A DNA stretch of 64,000 nt from the NCBI GenBank assembly GCA_034336665.1, contig JAPFBE010000032.1, positions 3,596,001 through 3,660,000 on the forward strand. The letters are read 5' to 3'. The notes under the pieces were generated by a model. It was not told the DNA's origin. It ran no database searches and saw nothing but the letters and a program-made list of their open reading frames with translations. The DNA comes from Luscinia megarhynchos. Lineage: Eukaryota; Chordata; Aves; Passeriformes; Turdidae. Of the stretch, positions 1-9,412 are shown piece after piece (position 1 is the first letter of the stretch; each line of letters starts with the position of its first letter). The translations under genes and the position numbers were made by a program.

Positions 1-1278
1 TCAACAGACATCTTGGAGGGATGGTTGTTGACTATGGAAATGACACCTGTGCTTGTATGTATATAAATATATAAATATCTATCTATACATATGTCTATAT
101 ATATACAGAGTTGGAAGGTGTAGGATCTGGGCTTGATGTAGATGGTAAAGAAAAAGGGGTGGGTAGTGTCCAAATTTTGGCCAGGACAAAGCTAATTTTT
201 TCACACTAGCCGTGAGGAGGAAAACCTTGGAGCCATATGGGTCGGTCTAGGTTGCTATTTTATAGTTTTTCGTCATTACCAAGGGGGAAGGAACTCTCCC
301 TTGAGAATAAGAGCATGGCTTGGGGTCAAGAAAAGCATTGCTGGAGGGGGAAACCAGTCTGCCATTGTTCATTATCAGTCCTTGAGGAGCATTTTGCATG
401 TAAATCACTGTCACTTTTGTAAACTTTTGTTATTAATATTGATGCTGTTACTGTTTGTTTTCTTATCTCATTGCTGTTTCTAGATGATCTCTGCCTTTTG
501 TCTCTCTCGATGGAGTGGGGAGGGGAGTGGCGTGTGGTTTTCTTTTTAGTGGGAGTACTAACTTGGGGAATACCATTCCTAAACCTGGACAGAGGGGATG
601 CCAGACATAGGGATGAGTCCATCCCATCTTCATGGGTGCAGAACAGAGTACTGAGATAGGGCCATGTTGTTATGGCCAAGACTGAAAGAGGAAGGATCTG
701 GGCTGCTTAAAATGACAACTGCCGAACCTTGCAATGCAGAAAGCATGGGCAAGAGAGGATGTGGAGAGGATGAGGACTACGTATGGTGATAGTAAATAAC
801 ATGACCCCATCAAAGAGCTGTCCCTGAGCTCCAAAGAGACCTGTCCCCCTGCCACTACTACCCTGGAAGTGTCAGTGATCTGTAGGGTCCAGTAACAAGC
901 CCTCACACCAGTGCTGGACACTGATTCCCTCTCCTCCCCCATTTAGAGTGACAGCAGAGGGGATGCTTGCCCATGATCCACCCTTCTCCCCCAGACACCT
1001 GGGTTGACTTCATCACTCTTAAAGAACCTACCATATCTGACCAAGTCCATATGTGAGCTGGTCCTTCTGGGCTCTGTGAGATTTTACATAGTTATTTGTG
1101 TCATTATAATCAATATAAACAAGAATACTAAATCCAAAGTAAAGCATAGACATGAAACACAAGAAAATCTAATTTCGTTATATTTGTTTAAATCACTTTT
1201 TTATAAATTGTTGATTTTTTTTGTTTTTATGTATTTTTATTATTTTGTCACGATAATAATGAATTGTATCCACTCTTA
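1..1278. other. Non-coding DNA, no gene seen
   Basis: No open frame here resembles a known protein. There is a short AT-rich simple-sequence patch at about 56-112 (ATAT/ATCT runs) and an AT-rich stretch at about 1085-1275. I see nothing else that can be named. Confidence 0.6.
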
Positions 1279-1640
1279 TGTATAAGGAAAACGTGGGCTT
1301 GTTTGAACATGAGCAGGCACGTCCCTGCTTGCTAAGAGTGTAAGCTGAAAACATGTTCGAGCCTTGTCCAGACCTTGTGGGGGCTTGCTTGTAGCCACTG
1401 CTGCTGGAGTGCTAGCCAACATGTTCGGGCTTGCTCGAACTTGTACTCCAGAACAGTGGGCAGGTCACAGCCCACCAAGAAGTTGCCTATAAAAGGAGCA
1501 GTGACCCGGGGTAGGACAGACGTGTTGGCAGAGCAAAGACTCCCCACTTCCCCAGTGCTGTGTTGCCTGTTCCTTATCAATGAACTAATAAATTGCCTTA
1601 TTGATTGACCTACCCAATTGTGGTGAGTAATTTATAACAA
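1279..1640 (+). repeat. Possible old solo LTR
   Basis: The segment has the order of an LTR: a TATA-like CTATAAAAGG at about 1487, then about 95 bases later an AATAAA polyadenylation signal at about 1587, and a terminus near ATAACA at about 1638. It contains repeated phrases built on CATGTTCG/GCTTGCTTG in the presumed U3. No clean target-site duplication was found, so the ends are approximate. It could also be a promoter-like chance arrangement. Confidence 0.4.
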
Positions 1641-4600
1641 CTCCTTGCAGAGCTGACAGGGAAAGGACATGGGTATCCTCAGATAGGAATCATTCAGCCT
1701 TCTCTGGATCTCTACACTGAGATGCAATAAATTATGTCCCAATGTGTCCATGACTTTCCTAGGGCAAGAAATTTGAGTGACCAGCCCACACAGAGGTCCT
1801 GCCTTTACTCACATGATCTCCACACTGAACTGCAATGTCTGAATTGAAAATACTTGTTGATGAGGAGGAGTTCGGATGTCTGCTAGGTGCCTAAATTCAG
1901 GTGAGATCCCAGCATGGTCAGGAATCCATGCACTTCTAAGCCTGTTTGGACAAAGTCAAGAATACAGTGGTGCTACAAGGAACATGAACAATTAGAGAGT
2001 CTGCCTTTCTCCTGAGGAGCTGCTCCCTTGTTTTTCATCCAACAAGGAAGCTGGATGACAAGTATAGCCTGAAGAGAAACAAGCAGTTTAATATAACCCC
2101 AAGCATATGAAAAAAGGGTCAAAATCAGTAAAGAAACAGAATGACATGAGTTGCAAGGCAATTAAGACGCCAAACCAAATTATATCAGTGCTGTCTTCCA
2201 AGTATACCCCATAGTGCCAGTAAAGCCTAGCATTTGAAAAATGCCATATAACAAAAGACAAGGAGCAGCTGACCAGCCAAGGCACAACCACATTGTTCAG
2301 AGGGGGGCAATCCTATCCTGGAGGCATGAGTCAAACAAACTGAAAGCCAAAATATGCAAGATGCCAGTTTACAAACTACTTGAGACATGTCCCAAAACTC
2401 TCTGATCATTTTCTAGCAGCATTTACAGCATGTCCCCATGACAAGCAGCCTCGTTTATCCTTTGTGAGACACATCAGCTTCACAGGGAGGAGGGGGAGTA
2501 TTTTTAAGGACATGACTCCCTAGGTTGTTTTGTCTGGTAAGTGTAGACTTTGCCAAGGGCTCGCAGTCTGAAGATTGTATCTAAGACCAGGGCATTTGGC
2601 TGTGGCACATCCAAGCATGAAAGTCTTTCTAAGCATTTGCCAAAGGGAGCAAAAGAAAAATACACTGATTCAGCCCTCCCTGTGATGTCTTCATGATGCC
2701 AAGATGGTTATGTGATCTCCTCCAACAAACTAGCTGAGATGAAAATGGAGAGGGTGATGAAGACCAGCTCTGCATCTGAGCTGCACATCTCAAATGCAGC
2801 AGATAACTGATTCTCCCTGGAGTGCAATAAAAAGATCTTATGAATGGGGAATGATTATCTTCAAAAGATTATTTTTTCCAAAGTCAATTTTTGGCAGCAT
2901 TTAAGTGAATTACTGCCCAAATCCAGCTACAGACTTATGAATAAAGAGAGATGAAAAGGTTACAGCTAACAAGCTGAGCCAAAGCAATGACCTCATGAGG
3001 TCCTAGCTATGAAGCTTTCAAAACAAAGCCTTTTTAACAGTAAAAACAAGCACCTCAGATGAGTTTTGAAAAGATGGGGCAGGAGAAAACTTCAAAATAC
3101 CACTTGTGGTGAAGGAGTTCGTCCATTGCCAAAGGGGAGACAATTTGCCTGCCTGCGCATGTCCACAAGATGGCAGTGTGTCATGGTGCAAGAGCATCTC
3201 TGAGGAGCAGATGAACTCATTCTACAATTTCCAAACAAAAGAAGAGGATTTTAGGGGTAGTTGTTTTGGGTTTTGTTTATTTTTTCACCTTCTAATTGCC
3301 AAATAGTTACAAGCTGTCATTGGAATATTTTGTTAAAATACAATTGATAGATTCCCGCAGCAAAACTCATGTATATACGTTAACATCCAGATATCCAGAA
3401 TATTCTGCTTAACCCATTAGAGATGTCGCTGCTTATCTGCAGAGATACACATACAGATCTGGATGTACACTACAAATTAGTTCTAGATTGATGTCTTATT
3501 ATACCTTATCATCAAAGGAGCACAAATTTCCAAAGCAGCCTGCAAGTAAGACTCACTACATCTCTCAGACATGACACTCTTAACCCTGCTATAGCTGCTG
3601 AAGCACATTCAGCAGCAAAGCATTTTCATCTGAGTCATGTTGAAGGATGCTTGGACTGGCCTAGTCACACTGGAGGATGCTTGGATCACCCCAGTGGTCC
3701 TTGGAGGGTGCTCTGACCACCCCAGTGGCACTGGAGGATGCTCAGATTGACCTCTCCGTTCGTGTGCAGTTGCTGTTATCAACCCCTGAGTTCTTAAACA
3801 GAGAACAAGAGTTTATATATCTCCAACCTGAAAAGCCTCTTCTTCAGGATATTACTCAAAGATAATGACAGTGTGGGACAGCCCCATAGAAGGTGGATTT
3901 TTCTTCCATAGGCTCATCCAAATATTTTCCCTTATGCCCCCACACACTACTCCAGAGAGCCATTTGAAACAAGGGATAACGACCAACAAAAACACTGTTG
4001 GCATTGCACAATTACATTCAAATCCAGTTAATGATATGTCAGGATTAAACCAGCTGTCTGCAAGTATTTCATTTGTCAATGCCAAACAAGATAAAACCTT
4101 ACGCAGAACTACCCAGCGCCTAGTTCCCACATGCACATGATTGTACATGCCTAGGTAAGCATGTCTCCAAAATAATGCAGCACTGCACAAGTCTGCCCAG
4201 AGGCACAAACAAAACATCAAATCCAGCATTCCCGATAGGTTTTCCAGCTTAGAGATGCTACACTAGCAATTAATCTAGATATCAAGGTAAAGGTTGGAAT
4301 TAATTTACTGGAGTCAATGCACTCAACCTGGTGTTAGAACAAGATAAGATGACAACTTCGTGTTAGGACACAATCGGACAATAACCACCCCAGGAGGATC
4401 TGGTTTATTTAATTGTTGACTGAAAGTTAAACCCTAGAGAAGAAAATCAGTTCCTTGCACTGAAGGAAACCCAAGGCATCAGCACCAAAAATGGTTTGAT
4501 TTCTTATTTCCAAATATTCCCCAGGGAAAATCACCTTATTTTACAGAATTACTGGGGTCTGTATCAGCTGAACCTGATGTTTTCTTCCTGTGACCTAAAG

Positions 4601-5584
4601 TCCAGATATATCAAGAATGGAAGAGACTGAGCAGGAAGCAGCTGCAGGCTTCCTGGCAAAGTTAGCAGTACTTCTCCACTCCTTCCACTGATTTGTGTAT
4701 TTAGTGCCAGCTAGCTCACCCAAAAGAAAAAATAAGGAAGATCATCCCATGTTTTTCAGGATGAGCAAAGCTTTTCCTCGCATGATGCATGAGCAAGAAG
4801 CACAACGAGCTTTTTGCTCAGCACTGAAAAGGCTAATGCTACTAAAGCACATGAGATGTCTCCACCCTTCCCTCTGAAGACAGAGGAGACTTCAGCAAAA
4901 GCACGCTGAGCATCCTCAGAAACTTGCCCAGCCCAGGACAGTCAGATCCATTGAGGACTTGGGCTCTGGAAAGTGAAAAATTATATGATGCTGACAAATT
5001 GACTTATTCAATTAGACTTTTTAGCTGAGGGTCTCATCCTGCTATTTCCCAACATGCAAACATTAAAGGTCATTTAACCAGAACTCCTGAAACTGGGCTG
5101 TATAGACAGATCTGGAGAAGGAACAGGTTGGAGAAAACATGCAAGTGGATGACCACTGCATTTAAACATATGTACACCACACAGGGGAAACACCTGGGTC
5201 AGCACACCATCACGGCCAGCTTCCTGGCAGCAATTTATTTTGGAGCTGTCAGGAGGGTTGATGCTTTTCAGAATCTCCTTTCCTAAAATATATGAGCTTT
5301 GTGTACATATATCAATATATATGTATGTGTATATATATACTGTCCTCAACATTTCATCTCTCAATGAAATCTACATAACTGCCCTCACCCAGAATTAAAG
5401 GTAAGTTCATAGCTTGCTGAAACCACAGGCATAATTTCCATCATAAATCCCAAAGGACCATAGTTCAGCACATCCAACCCAGCAGTTTTCCCACCTCTGG
5501 GGATGATTTTGTAAGGATAGGTAAGGTAGGGAAGGAGCTGTTGTTTTCACCATAGCATGGACAGGAGATGTCCTCATCACCTAC
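1641..5584. other. Non-coding DNA with a minisatellite; no gene seen
   Basis: The open frames in this stretch are short and unrelated to families I know. Apart from the 30-bp minisatellite at 3641-3754 and a TA/TATG simple repeat at about 5310-5340, no repeat family could be named. It is probably intergenic or intronic; an intron is possible given the candidate exon just downstream. Confidence 0.5.
3641..3754. repeat. Minisatellite, about 30-bp unit, nearly 4 copies
   Basis: Units begin at about 3641, 3671, 3702 and 3732, each opening with TGGAGGATGCT or TGAAGGATGCT and continuing through a CACCCCAGTGG core. Periods are 30-31 bp, and the last copy is partial. Copies differ by several substitutions, so the array is not very recent. 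Confidence 0.75.
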
Positions 5585-5660
5585 CTGCCACACTGGAAGG
5601 ACTTTCTCTATGTCGTTCAAGCTGATGCTATCACCATCATCAAATTTCCCTTTTCCAAGC
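5585..5660 (-). CDS. Candidate internal exon of an unidentified host gene
   Basis: On the minus strand a pyrimidine-rich tract (about 5661-5690) ends in TTGCCACAG at an acceptor, and the segment finishes in GGCAG followed by GTAGGT, a strong donor match. The 76-bp interval is open in the frame whose first base completes a codon. It then encodes 25 residues rich in charged and hydrophobic residues, including GKFDDGDSISL and ending in VLPVWQ. The frame stays open into the intron, so openness alone is weak evidence; the two splice signals bracketing a natural-looking peptide are what suggest an exon. I do not recognise the gene. It could be a chance match or a decayed exon. Confidence 0.4.
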
Positions 5661-6007
5661 CTGTGGCAAGAAGAAAACAAACAAAACCACATGAAACCTC
5701 GCTGGAGTCAAAGTTAATTTTCTATTATGGCACTTGGGGAAGATTACTTTTTACTGCAAAGGACCCTCATGAAAACAAAGAGGGCCTCTGAAGCGAGTAT
5801 GCTGTGCTTTCAAAACACTCCCATGAAGGCACAAAGTCGTTAGTACAAAATTAAATGCTTTTCTCAGTCCTGTACCTGCACCATCTGCCACAGCATTCAA
5901 ATGCTTTTGGTAATAGCAGCAGTGAGAAAACTAAAGGCTACCCTGAGCAGTAGCATTGGATGATTCAATTCCCAGTTGAAGGAAAACCAAAAGCACAGCC
6001 CACGTGG
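5661..6007. other. Short non-coding interval
   Basis: This lies between the candidate exon and the first LTR. No gene, RNA or repeat was recognised. Confidence 0.5.
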
Positions 6008-6181
6008 TGTAAGGGTGGATCCAAAGTTTCCCTGATCTGCCTCATAACCATCCAAGATCAGAGGCTGAGAACCCGGGACCCCACCGCTCGCTCCGGACAG
6101 GAGTTTCTGGCCTGGCCAAGGTGGATGCTTGCCAAGGACCTGTTTGTAGGTGTGCTTGCTAGTGCTTGCTTCTTGTCATGG
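6008..6181 (+). mobile_element. 5' piece of an older LTR-A, split by ERV-A
   Basis: This begins TGTAAGGGTGGATCC and runs through the same U3 phrases as the LTR starting at 6182 (CTGATCTGCCTCA, GTGGATGCTTGC, TGCTTG...CATGG). It stops at CATGG. The rest of the same LTR resumes at 18467, after a second CATGG, and ends GATCGTGACA at 18896. The two pieces together give about 604 bp, close to the 620 bp of the intact solo copy at 60858-61477. ERV-A therefore landed inside an LTR of its own family. The outer flanks of this older LTR (CGTGG on the left, TGTTG on the right) agree only partly, so its own duplication is not proven. Confidence 0.8.
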
Positions 6182-6731
6182 TGTAAGTTTTCTCTGATCT
6201 GCCTCACAACCATCATCAGAGACTGGGACCTGAGATTGGACCACTTGCCCTGAACCGGAGCTCCGACCTGGCCGAGGTGGATGCTTGCGGGCCAAGGACT
6301 GTTTGTGGCTGTGCCTGGTGCTTGACATGGTACGCTGCAGGGTACTGGTTATCGCACCCTGTCCCCTCACCTGCGTCATGGGGCTACAATCTCCTCATAC
6401 AATAGTCCATAAATCTCCCCACCTTTTGGCCAGAGGCCACTCGCTTCGGAAAAGGACTATAAAAAGTGACTTTCTTAGACAAGACTTTGAGACCTCTTTC
6501 TCCCCAACGGATTGAGGACACGTCTCGTCGGACGACCACGAGGATGCATCCCATCTGTTGGCAGCTATATCCCATCCTTTCTCTCTCTCACCCTCTCTCT
6601 CTCTCTTTTTGGCACGCAATAAACTGCATTATTGCTTTCTGCTAAACAAACCAGTCTCTTGCTTTTGTCTTTTGCACCCTGGGGTTGAACGAACCATCAC
6701 GACTCCCGCTCGGGTTGAGCGGATCGTGACA
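6182..6731 (+). promoter_or_regulatory. ERV-A 5' LTR (family LTR-A)
   Basis: This LTR starts TGTAAG and ends GATCGTGACA. Its promoter has a TATA box (TATAAAAA, 6458-6465) and a polyadenylation signal AATAAA at 6618-6623. A CT-rich microsatellite lies between them in the presumed R region (about 6575-6609). Downstream, a TGGCGTC... sequence at about 6736 sits where a primer-binding site is expected, but I cannot match it confidently to a tRNA. Four LTR-A sequences occur in the window. Confidence 0.85.
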
Positions 6732-7442
6732 TAAATTGGCGTCACGGACAGACAGAAGGGTTTCTGACAGACAGAAGGGTTGCTGGTTTTGTGTAGTCTG
6801 TAACAGGGGAAGGACGTCTTGCCTCAGCCACACCTAGCTGGCCACCTCGACAGGGTGAGCCGGACTAGAAAGCAAGGGGGCATTTCAGATTTCCCGCAAA
6901 CTGCACACACCTAGTTGAAAAGCATCCCTGCACTCGTTTGAGGATTCTGTCTTCAGAAATTCACAAATGATCTCTTGGTGCAAAAGGCAAAATTGTACTG
7001 TTCTTGTTCTTTATTACTGTATGAATGTGTACTGACCTCCCTGAGTTAGGAGAATACTGTGCAGGCTGAGGAGTGCATGTGTAGCTCTATTACTGTGTGT
7101 GAATGTGTACTGACCTCCTTGAGTTAGGGAGAATACTGTGCAGGCTGAGGAGTGGGTGTGTAACTCTAGTCTATTACTGCATATATGTGAACTGACCTTT
7201 CCTAAACATTAGGAAGGGAAAAAACCTGCGCAGGTTGTGTGTCTGTCTTTCCTGAAATAAGGGGGGGAAAACTGCGTTGGGTGTGTATGCATGAATACTA
7301 ACCTCTCCTAAAGGGTTAGGAAGCGATACCGCGCAGGCTGTGTGTCTGCCCTCCCTGAAATAAGGGGCTTGTAGACAGCAGAAGCTGTGTGTGTAATTAA
7401 GTGCTGATCTCCCTTGAGTGGCTTTACTTTCCTTCTTTCAAA
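6732..7442 (+). repeat. ERV-A leader with imperfect tandem repeats
   Basis: From about 7005 to 7380 a module of roughly 75-90 bp recurs. It has the form TACTGACCTCC...GTTAGG...ACTGTGCAGGCTG or its variants, including forms with CTTTCCTAAA...TTAGGAAG and GCGCAGGCTGTGTGTCTG. Four or five diverged units can be followed. A closely related block reappears out of place inside the 3' LTR at about 18007-18253. The function is unknown; repeated leader modules can form RNA structure for packaging or translation, but that is speculation here. Confidence 0.7.
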
Positions 7443-7871
7443 ATGACTGAAAATCATAATACTAAAGATAAAGCTGCATTTTTCGCTTTGCTAGCTAAGT
7501 ATAATGACAGACCCTCCCAAGGGGGAGAGGATTGGGCATACAGTAACTGGTTTAATTTAGAAAATGTGATTGATAGGATACATTCTTTACAACATGAAAC
7601 AAAATTCAAACTGGGCAGAAATAAGACCATTCTCTGCTCAGTTTTGGGGGCCCATCTTACGGCAGCTATAGAAACTCACTTTACGCGAAGGAGTGAAGAA
7701 AGAGCAATTATTGACTCTCTACAAAATTTAGTGGAAATTTTGCAAAAATAATTAGATGAAGAAAGGAATGGCAATCATGCTTTGAGAGATGAGATTCATT
7801 CTTTAAGAAATGAGAATCATTCTTTAAGAGCTGCCCTAAGACAAGAACACACCAACACTTTAAAACACTGA
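7443..7871 (+). pseudogene. gag: gag N-terminal remnant of ERV-A
   Basis: An ATG at 7443 opens a frame of about 100 codons. It is charged and helical, containing LLAKYNDRPSQGG and a region around TILCSVLGAHLTAAIETHF, and is stopped by TAA at 7749-7751. The same frame stays open beyond that stop to about 7870, encoding heptad-like repeats of the form LRNENHS that should form a coiled coil. Position after the leader and before RT-like sequence supports a gag matrix role; the sequence itself I do not recognise. The first codon was chosen because it follows the leader directly and the frame has no earlier purpose. Confidence 0.5.
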
Positions 7872-7933
7872 TTTACCAAAAGAAACAGAAGAGAAAGAAA
7901 CTAATCATATATATCCTCAAAAGGAAGTAACTG

Positions 7934-8612
7934 ATGAAAAGTAATGGAGAATATTGCTGCCCTAGCTTGAGACCTTTGGTTAAAACAGAATACAATTTTA
8001 TCAATGATGAGAATTTTAACCCACAAATAACCACTACAAAAATCCTGTACACTGCTACTGAATCATCAGAACAAGAAGCTAGTGGGTACTGGGGACATGG
8101 GACTTTCTTAACAACAGAAGTCAAACGTAACTTATAGCCCCCAACCCAGTGCGCAGTTTATTGGGCAGCAGGGCTTAACCCCTTGGAAATGGGAGACCTT
8201 GTAGCTTTAGTTGGTACCCCTGACCAACTCCTAGAAAACATTCACAAAGCTGCCTGCTTGCAAATTATTCATGAAATAAAACTCACTGCTGGCTATAAAT
8301 CACCTGTGCAATTAAGTATAAAACAATACCCTCTTCCCTCTGGTGCCAAAGAAGAGATCAAACCGGTTATACAGGACTTGCAAAATTCCCCTGTATGGCC
8401 AATCCAAAAACCCAAACCTGACAATGTGGCTGTTTATCAATATATTGATGATACCCTTGTGGGAGGAGATGAAATAGAAGTAGTGGGGGATACCCAACAA
8501 AAAATAATCTCCCATTTGGAAAGCCCTAACTTGCAAATTGCCTCAGAGAAAATTCAAAAACCTTCTCAGGAAGTGAAGTTTTTGAAGACAGCCACTACTG
8601 GGACTGCCCCCC
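7934..8612 (+). pseudogene. Fused gag-capsid / reverse transcriptase scraps of ERV-A
   Basis: From 8183 an open frame begins with a capsid-like stretch (MGDLVALVGTPDQLLENIHK). It passes without a break into polymerase fingers (YPLPSGAKEEIKPVIQ) and then jumps directly to the RT active-site segment YQYIDDTLVGGD at about 8434-8470, followed by thumb-like sequence. Hundreds of codons normally separate these parts, so internal deletions removed the end of gag, the protease and most of RT. The frame is cut at 8612 by the ERVK insertion. It is unlikely to be functional. Confidence 0.7.
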
Positions 8613-8994
8613 TGCTAAAACGATTCTTTGTCTTTTCCTAATAACTTAAGATAAGACAATGTCTGTTTTAGCATGGATGGAAAAGGATTACAAAAGAGGC
8701 TCTTCCTTATGTCAGCTTTATTCCAAGGCGATGGCGTGGCCGATGGATCCAGGAGGAAAGAGGAAGGAGAGGGATCTCCCCTGGGTCTTCAGGAGAGGGA
8801 ATGGGGGGTGGCTTTGGCTAGCAGCCAATGGGGTAAGGACACAGGGGGATCGTATCAGGATACAGGAAGTCCCGGTAGGGTGCAATGTCACAGTGGAAGG
8901 TCACAGGAAGGGAGACATGAACCGGGAGCTAGCCGGAAGGAGATGGCCAGGTTTGTTGATTCATTCCTTCAATCTCATTTATTGAATTACAACA
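8613..8994 (-). promoter_or_regulatory. ERVK 3' LTR (left end on the + strand)
   Basis: Begins TGCTAAAACG and ends TTACAACA on the plus strand. Read on the minus strand it contains AATAAAGC (about 8709), a likely polyadenylation signal, and an AATTCAATAAATG segment near its U3 start. It matches the right LTR at all but about nine positions, e.g. around 8712, 8738-8739, 8758, 8814 and 8852-8856. Confidence 0.93.
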
Positions 8995-9019
8995 TCTCCC
9001 CGTTTTTTGTTTTTTATGT
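8995..9019 (-). promoter_or_regulatory. Polypurine tract of the ERVK provirus
   Basis: On the minus strand a run rich in A and G (two A-runs followed by CGGGGAGA) abuts the start of the 3' LTR exactly. This is where plus-strand DNA synthesis would prime. Confidence 0.85.
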
Positions 9020-9053
9020 AGGGGGGTGATATTAAACTAATTCTAGTCCGAAT

Positions 9054-9335
9054 TTATAATTTTGACCACCATTTGTGACAAATGGGAGAATCAGATAGTT
9101 TTAGATTTGCCATTTCTATATGATTGTTCCCTGAGGTAGAAGGAATGATACCACTAATGGCCTTAAATATTAAAGAACGTATGATTCCAAATGCCATTGC
9201 TACAAAGAAAAGAATAACAATAAACATAATGGTTTTGACTTTGGAAACCCCCACCCAGAAAATCCCCACCCCTTAGACAGTTTATTAAACCAGTCCTCTG
9301 ATTCTTGTTTCACTTGTTAAGGCTAACAAGAAGAC
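9054..9335 (-). pseudogene. env: env transmembrane-subunit stub of the ERVK provirus
   Basis: Between the end of pol and the polypurine tract lies a remnant that reads like the C-terminal end of a betaretroviral Env. One frame carries ESEDWFNKLSKGWGFSGWG (about 9258-9315), a membrane-proximal tryptophan-rich region. A second frame carries a hydrophobic span (TIMFIVILFFVAMAFGII, about 9180-9235) with a short tail. A frameshift separates them. The signal peptide, surface subunit and most of the transmembrane subunit are absent, so no functional envelope can be made. The assignment rests on position and general composition and is moderately sure. Confidence 0.55.
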
Positions 9336-9412
9336 AACTTGGATGGGGTTCTTCACAGGGTTAACTGGAGGGTAGCTTTTTCTAAAAAGAAAAACAAACA
9401 ATTTAAAACATG

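Noticed and set aside
3641..3754. CRISPR-like array
   Set aside because: The repeats are adjacent with no unique spacers, and the DNA is vertebrate; it is a minisatellite.
8659..9029. Open frames of about 108-118 codons over the ERVK LTR (and again at 15362-15957)
   Set aside because: They lie within the duplicated LTRs, resemble no known protein and are shadows of regulatory sequence.
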